Shown here: one piece after another, positions 62,101 to 64,000 of the stretch
How the letters are laid out: each line of letters opens with the position of its first letter
Position numbering within the stretch: position 1 is the stretch's first letter
Assembly: GCF_008727875.1 (NCBI RefSeq)
Contig: NZ_VTWS01000011.1
Coordinates: forward strand, 124,001-188,000
Reading direction: 5' to 3'
Origin: Larkinella humicola
GTDB taxonomy: Bacteria > Bacteroidota > Bacteroidia > Cytophagales > Spirosomataceae
Length of the DNA stretch: 64,000 nucleotides
Translations under genes and position numbers: made by a program
Notes under the pieces: generated by a model
What the model saw: only the letters and a program-made list of their open reading frames with translations
Told to the model about the DNA's origin: nothing
Database searches by the model: none

Positions 62101-62588
62101 ATCACCGGAAAACCGATCCGTTTGGCTTCCGACAGAGCCACTGAATAGTCTGATATATCGATCCGGCTATCGGGTATCATCGGCACATCGGCTTTGGTCG
62201 CCAGGTTTTTGGCCCGTACTTTATCGCCCAGCGCTTCCATGGCTTCCGGTGTTGGCCCCACGAAAATGATGCCTTCTTCCCGGCACCGGCGTGCCAGCGT
62301 TACGTTCTCCGACAAAAAGCCGTAGCCCGGATGGATGGCGTCGATTTTTTTGTGCTTCGCCAATTGGATGATGCCTTCAATGTCCAGATACGGTTTCAGC
62401 GGTTCGTCGTCGCGCCCAATCTGGTAGGCTTCATCCGCTTTGTAGCGGTGAAGCGAGTAACGGTCTTCGTAGGTATAAACGGCGACGGTAGTGATTCCTA
62501 ACTCGGTGGCGGCCCGCATGATGCGGATGGCGATTTCGCCCCGGTTGGCGACGAGCAGGCGATTAATCGGGCGAATGTAATCTTTCAT
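59127..62588 (-). CDS. pyc: Pyruvate carboxylase
   Basis: From the ATG at 62588 (MKDYIRPINRLLVANRGEIA) the protein has 1153 residues, the full single-chain length. Domain order: biotin carboxylase (about 10-465) with MIKAVAGGGGRGMR and EVNPRIQVEHTITEE; the carboxyltransferase domain (about 545-820) with LYTDTTFRDGHQSLLATRVRT and HTHDTS; and a C-terminal biotin carrier domain with EAMKMES carrying the biotinylated Lys and ending VVQDDWVVELA. It makes oxaloacetate from pyruvate and bicarbonate with ATP, refilling the TCA cycle, in the cytoplasm. A methionine three codons upstream (62597) is an alternative start. The gene appears monocistronic. Confidence 0.97.
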   Translation of the reverse strand: MKDYIRPINRLLVANRGEIAIRIMRAATELGITTVAVYTYEDRYSLHRYKADEAYQIGRDDEPLKPYLDIEGIIQLAKHKKIDAIHPGYGFLSENVTLARRCREEGIIFVGPTPEAMEALGDKVRAKNLATKADVPMIPDSRIDISDYSVALSEAKRIGFPVMIKAVAGGGGRGMRVVREEGEFEKSFNEARNEAKNAFGDDTIFLEKFVIDPKHIEVQLLGDTHGNIVHLYERDCSVQRRFQKVVEVAPSFGLKQQTKNKLYEYALKIGRQANYSNAGTVEFLVDKQENIYFIEVNPRIQVEHTITEEVTGIDLVRTQILVAMGYKLSDNGIYINHQDEIPLNGYAIQCRITTEDPANGFRPDFGTIIAYRNAAGFGIRLDEGSSYPGVKISPYFDSMIVKVSARGRTLRGATQRLKRALVEFRIRGVKTNIPFLMNVIDHPIFQAGDARVSFIENHPELFDLRKPKDRSTRALNYLADVIVNGNPEVKVKPGSKGPTQKFRTPIIPIFDPYGAYPKGNKDRLTELGRDKFVEWVRDQKPVLYTDTTFRDGHQSLLATRVRTKDLLNVAEGFAKNHPELFSMEVWGGATFDVAMRFLHENPWTRLKKFREAMPNMLLQMLFRGSNAVGYSAYPDNLIEKFVEKSWESGIDVFRIFDSLNWVEAMKVSIRAVRERTDALAEAAICYTGDMLAPDQKKYTLQYYLDMARQLEDEGAHLLAIKDMAGLLKPLAAEVLVRELKQAVNLPIHLHTHDTSSIQAATYLKAVDAGVDIVDCALGALSGLTSQPNFNSVVAMLQGHERESAIDLNSLNAYSNYWEDVREWYYPFESGMKAGSAEVYQNEIPGGQYSNLKPQSIALGLGDKFETLKKNYVVVNKMFGDIVKVTPSSKVVGDMALFMTSNNLTAEDVMKKGASLSFPESVKGFFKGELGQPYGGFPKEIQEIVLKGEEPLTGRPNEKLSPINFEEDFKSFEEKFPMNEGFLDYLSYQMYPKVYEEYYKAVQEHGDVSIIPTPAFLYGLKENEEILIEIDEGKNILVRLLYVSEPDEQGNRMVTFELNGQSRQVQVRDRSQKVEFEANAKVSKDGDVGSPLQGRLTKILVKPGDVIAKNQPLFVIEAMKMESIVAAPKAGTVKQVILKEGTVVVQDDWVVELA

Positions 62589-62860
62589 GGGTCCCAAAAA
62601 ATGCAGGATGGGGTTTCGAAACTGGTGAACAATGCAGCAAGTTTAGGGAAAAGTTTGTAAAAATCAGGTTTTACCGAAGGTTCATTGGAAAAGACTGGTT
62701 TTTCGTAAAATAGTACAGATTTGATTGTAACTACACAGTATTGACTCCCTACAACGCTAATATTCATATATCCAAAACCACTCACTCACTATTTCCGTTT
62801 ACCGACCGCCATGGCTTCAAATTTGTCAGGGTTTGGTGATACCATCTTACCCTTCCTTTC

Positions 62861-63112
62861 ATGTGGCTTTACATCTCCCTGCTGTCATCGCACGGCGAGA
62901 AGTTCACGGTTAAGCTCTTCTCAACGGAGATTGACCATCAAATGGAACTCGTCAATCAAGTATATACTGCTGGATTTCAGATGATTTCGGCGTTCCTGAT
63001 CGACCGGGAAGGAAAACGGACTGAATTACCGCTGGAAGCGTTCGACGGTGCGCCCATGGCTGCGAACCTACAGGAATTGAAACTGGCGTATTTGCAGATT
63101 TTAAGTACCTAG
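62861..63112 (+). CDS. Small conserved-looking protein of unknown function
   Basis: The 83-residue product begins MWLYISLLSSHGEKFTVKLFS. The part from GEKFTVKLFSTEIDHQMELVNQVYTAGFQMISAFLIDREGKRTELPLEAFDG has regular alternation of strands and one helix, and the codon pattern looks coding. No membrane segment or motif is recognised, and no signal peptide is convincing. It lies alone between the divergent pyc and the convergent MATE gene; the upstream 270 bases hold no clear promoter. A later start is possible because the first eleven residues are not obviously native. Confidence 0.55.
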   Translation: MWLYISLLSSHGEKFTVKLFSTEIDHQMELVNQVYTAGFQMISAFLIDREGKRTELPLEAFDGAPMAANLQELKLAYLQILST

Positions 63113-63130
63113 TCTATCCGGGCGAAGGCC

Positions 63131-63161
63131 GGCCAGCGGTTTTTCAACAAAATCGCTGGCC
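63131..63161. terminator. Hairpin between the small gene and the MATE gene
   Basis: Arms ggccagcg (63131-63138) and cgctggcc (63154-63161) form a perfect 8-bp GC-rich stem with a 15-nt loop, in a convergent interval. Neither side has a strong T-run, so it may be a weak or factor-assisted terminator. Confidence 0.45.
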
Positions 63162-63169
63162 AATTTCTG

Positions 63170-64000
63170 TTACACCTTTACCAATTTCCAGCGTCCCCGC
63201 CGGAAAACCAAAACTGCAATCACCGCCAGCAACGATTCACTGAAAGCTACCGACCAGAACACCCCCTCCGGCCCCCAGTGGAGCGTATTGGCCAGCAGAT
63301 ACGCCAGCGGTATTTCGATCACCCAGAAACAGACTACGTTGATGAGCGTTGGCGTTCGGGTGTCACCGGCTCCGTTCAACGCCTGGCTGATGACCATGCC
63401 GTAGGCGAAAAAAACATAGCCCAGACAGAAAATCCGCAGGCACTGCACTGCAATCTCCACCACCTTCGGATCGCGGTTGAACAGGCCGACAATTTCGCTG
63501 GCACCGGTGTAGAACAATATACCGACCCCCAACAGAAACAGCATGTTACAGAAAGCCGCCCGCCAGGCCGAGGTTTCGGCCCGCTCGGGTTGCCCCGCGC
63601 CGAGGTTCTGCCCCACCAGTGTGGCGGCTGCATTCGCCATGCCCCACGACGGCATAATCGTAAAAATCATGATCCGGATGGCAATCGTGTAGCCCGCGAC
63701 GACATCGCTGCCGAACGTCGAGAGTATACGTGTCAGGAAAACCCAACTCGCCGAACCCACCAGAAACTGCGCCGTTCCGCCGGCGGCAATGCCCAGCAAG
63801 TTGCGGATGATGCCGGGATGCGGGCTAAAATCCGTGGCAGCGACCTGAACGATGCGGCCGTTGCGCATCAGACTATACAATTGGTAAACCGCCCCCGCCG
63901 AGCGGCCAATCGTGGTGGCAATGGCCGAACCGACCACGCCCATCTCGGGAATTGGCCCCCAGCCGAAGATAAAAATGGGACAGAGCGCCATGTTGAGCCC
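63170..64000 (-). CDS. MATE-family efflux transporter, C-terminal part (5' end outside window)
   Basis: The frame is open to the window edge, with GLN upstream of the first visible Met at 63991, so 276 residues of the C-terminal half are present. At least six membrane segments are seen (for example FLVGSASWVFLTRILSTFG, FCNMLFLLGVGILFYTGAS and VISQALNGAGDTRTPTLINVVCFWVIEIPLAYLLA). The motif GMANAAATLVGQNLGAGQPERAE matches the MATE repeat, and LNMALCPIFIFGWG is the end of the first half. These pumps exchange cationic compounds for Na+ or H+. The substrate cannot be told. Confidence 0.9.
   Translation of the reverse strand, partial: GLNMALCPIFIFGWGPIPEMGVVGSAIATTIGRSAGAVYQLYSLMRNGRIVQVAATDFSPHPGIIRNLLGIAAGGTAQFLVGSASWVFLTRILSTFGSDVVAGYTIAIRIMIFTIMPSWGMANAAATLVGQNLGAGQPERAETSAWRAAFCNMLFLLGVGILFYTGASEIVGLFNRDPKVVEIAVQCLRIFCLGYVFFAYGMVISQALNGAGDTRTPTLINVVCFWVIEIPLAYLLANTLHWGPEGVFWSVAFSESLLAVIAVLVFRRGRWKLVKV

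Noticed and set aside
1-64000. CRISPR array or cas genes
   Set aside because: No series of regularly spaced identical repeats was seen; the repeats found are inverted, not direct, and no cas-like protein is present.

Overview
The window looks like a chromosomal piece of a Cytophagales-type Bacteroidota, probably close to the Spirosoma/Larkinella group; the genus is an inference. The support is a SusC/SusD pair, a two-component sensor with a periplasmic propeller, a C-terminal T9SS-like sorting domain on a secreted metallopeptidase, a TamL-type assembly lipoprotein, and repeated TAnnTTTG -7 boxes (one complete TTG-N21-TATATTTG promoter before tRNA-Ser). Most genes are GC-rich; the conflict-system genes at 13.1-15.7 kb are visibly AT-richer.

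Layout. 1-4.5 kb: right end of a prophage (tape-measure C-terminus, a frameshifted tail protein, a tyrosine integrase) abutting tRNA-Pro and tRNA-Ser. 5.1-12.8 kb: BatB/BatC-like genes, thiolase, purC, a STAS protein, a two-gene sugar module (Gfo/Idh oxidoreductase, sugar isomerase) and rnz. 13.1-16.7 kb: a two-gene candidate conflict system, an EAD-trypsin-like protease followed by an EAD-STAND NTPase-TPR protein. 16.7-21.8 kb: a GH1-like glycosidase, a large M4 metallopeptidase and a small secreted protein. 22.6-30 kb: gltB, gltD and an AlaA-type aminotransferase, a nitrogen-assimilation block. 30.1-37.4 kb: a propeller/HEAT/cytochrome c dehydrogenase with a GDSL hydrolase, a queuosine-precursor transporter and small secreted proteins.

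37.6-46.6 kb: SusD, SusC, a LuxR-type response regulator and a propeller histidine kinase, all on the minus strand. A shared inverted repeat sits 20-22 bp upstream of perfect -7 boxes in front of the kinase and in front of a short terminator-bounded unit between the regulator and susC, which suggests autoregulation and a regulated small RNA or leader. 46.8-55.9 kb: envelope biogenesis (TrmH, TamL, MiaB, a sigma-54 activator, LptE-like lipoprotein, SecG). 56-64 kb: outer-membrane and membrane proteins, two adjacent disrupted genes (Crp/Fnr regulator, fatty acid hydroxylase), a SelW-like protein, pyruvate carboxylase, a small conserved protein and a MATE transporter cut by the window edge.

A scale-crossing feature is a set of long, often perfect palindromes (arms of 17-45 bp) at gene ends or just before start codons, assembled from short repeated words. 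In one case the palindrome lies inside the reading frame of the LptE-like lipoprotein, where its two arms encode the charged and hydrophobic parts of the signal peptide.
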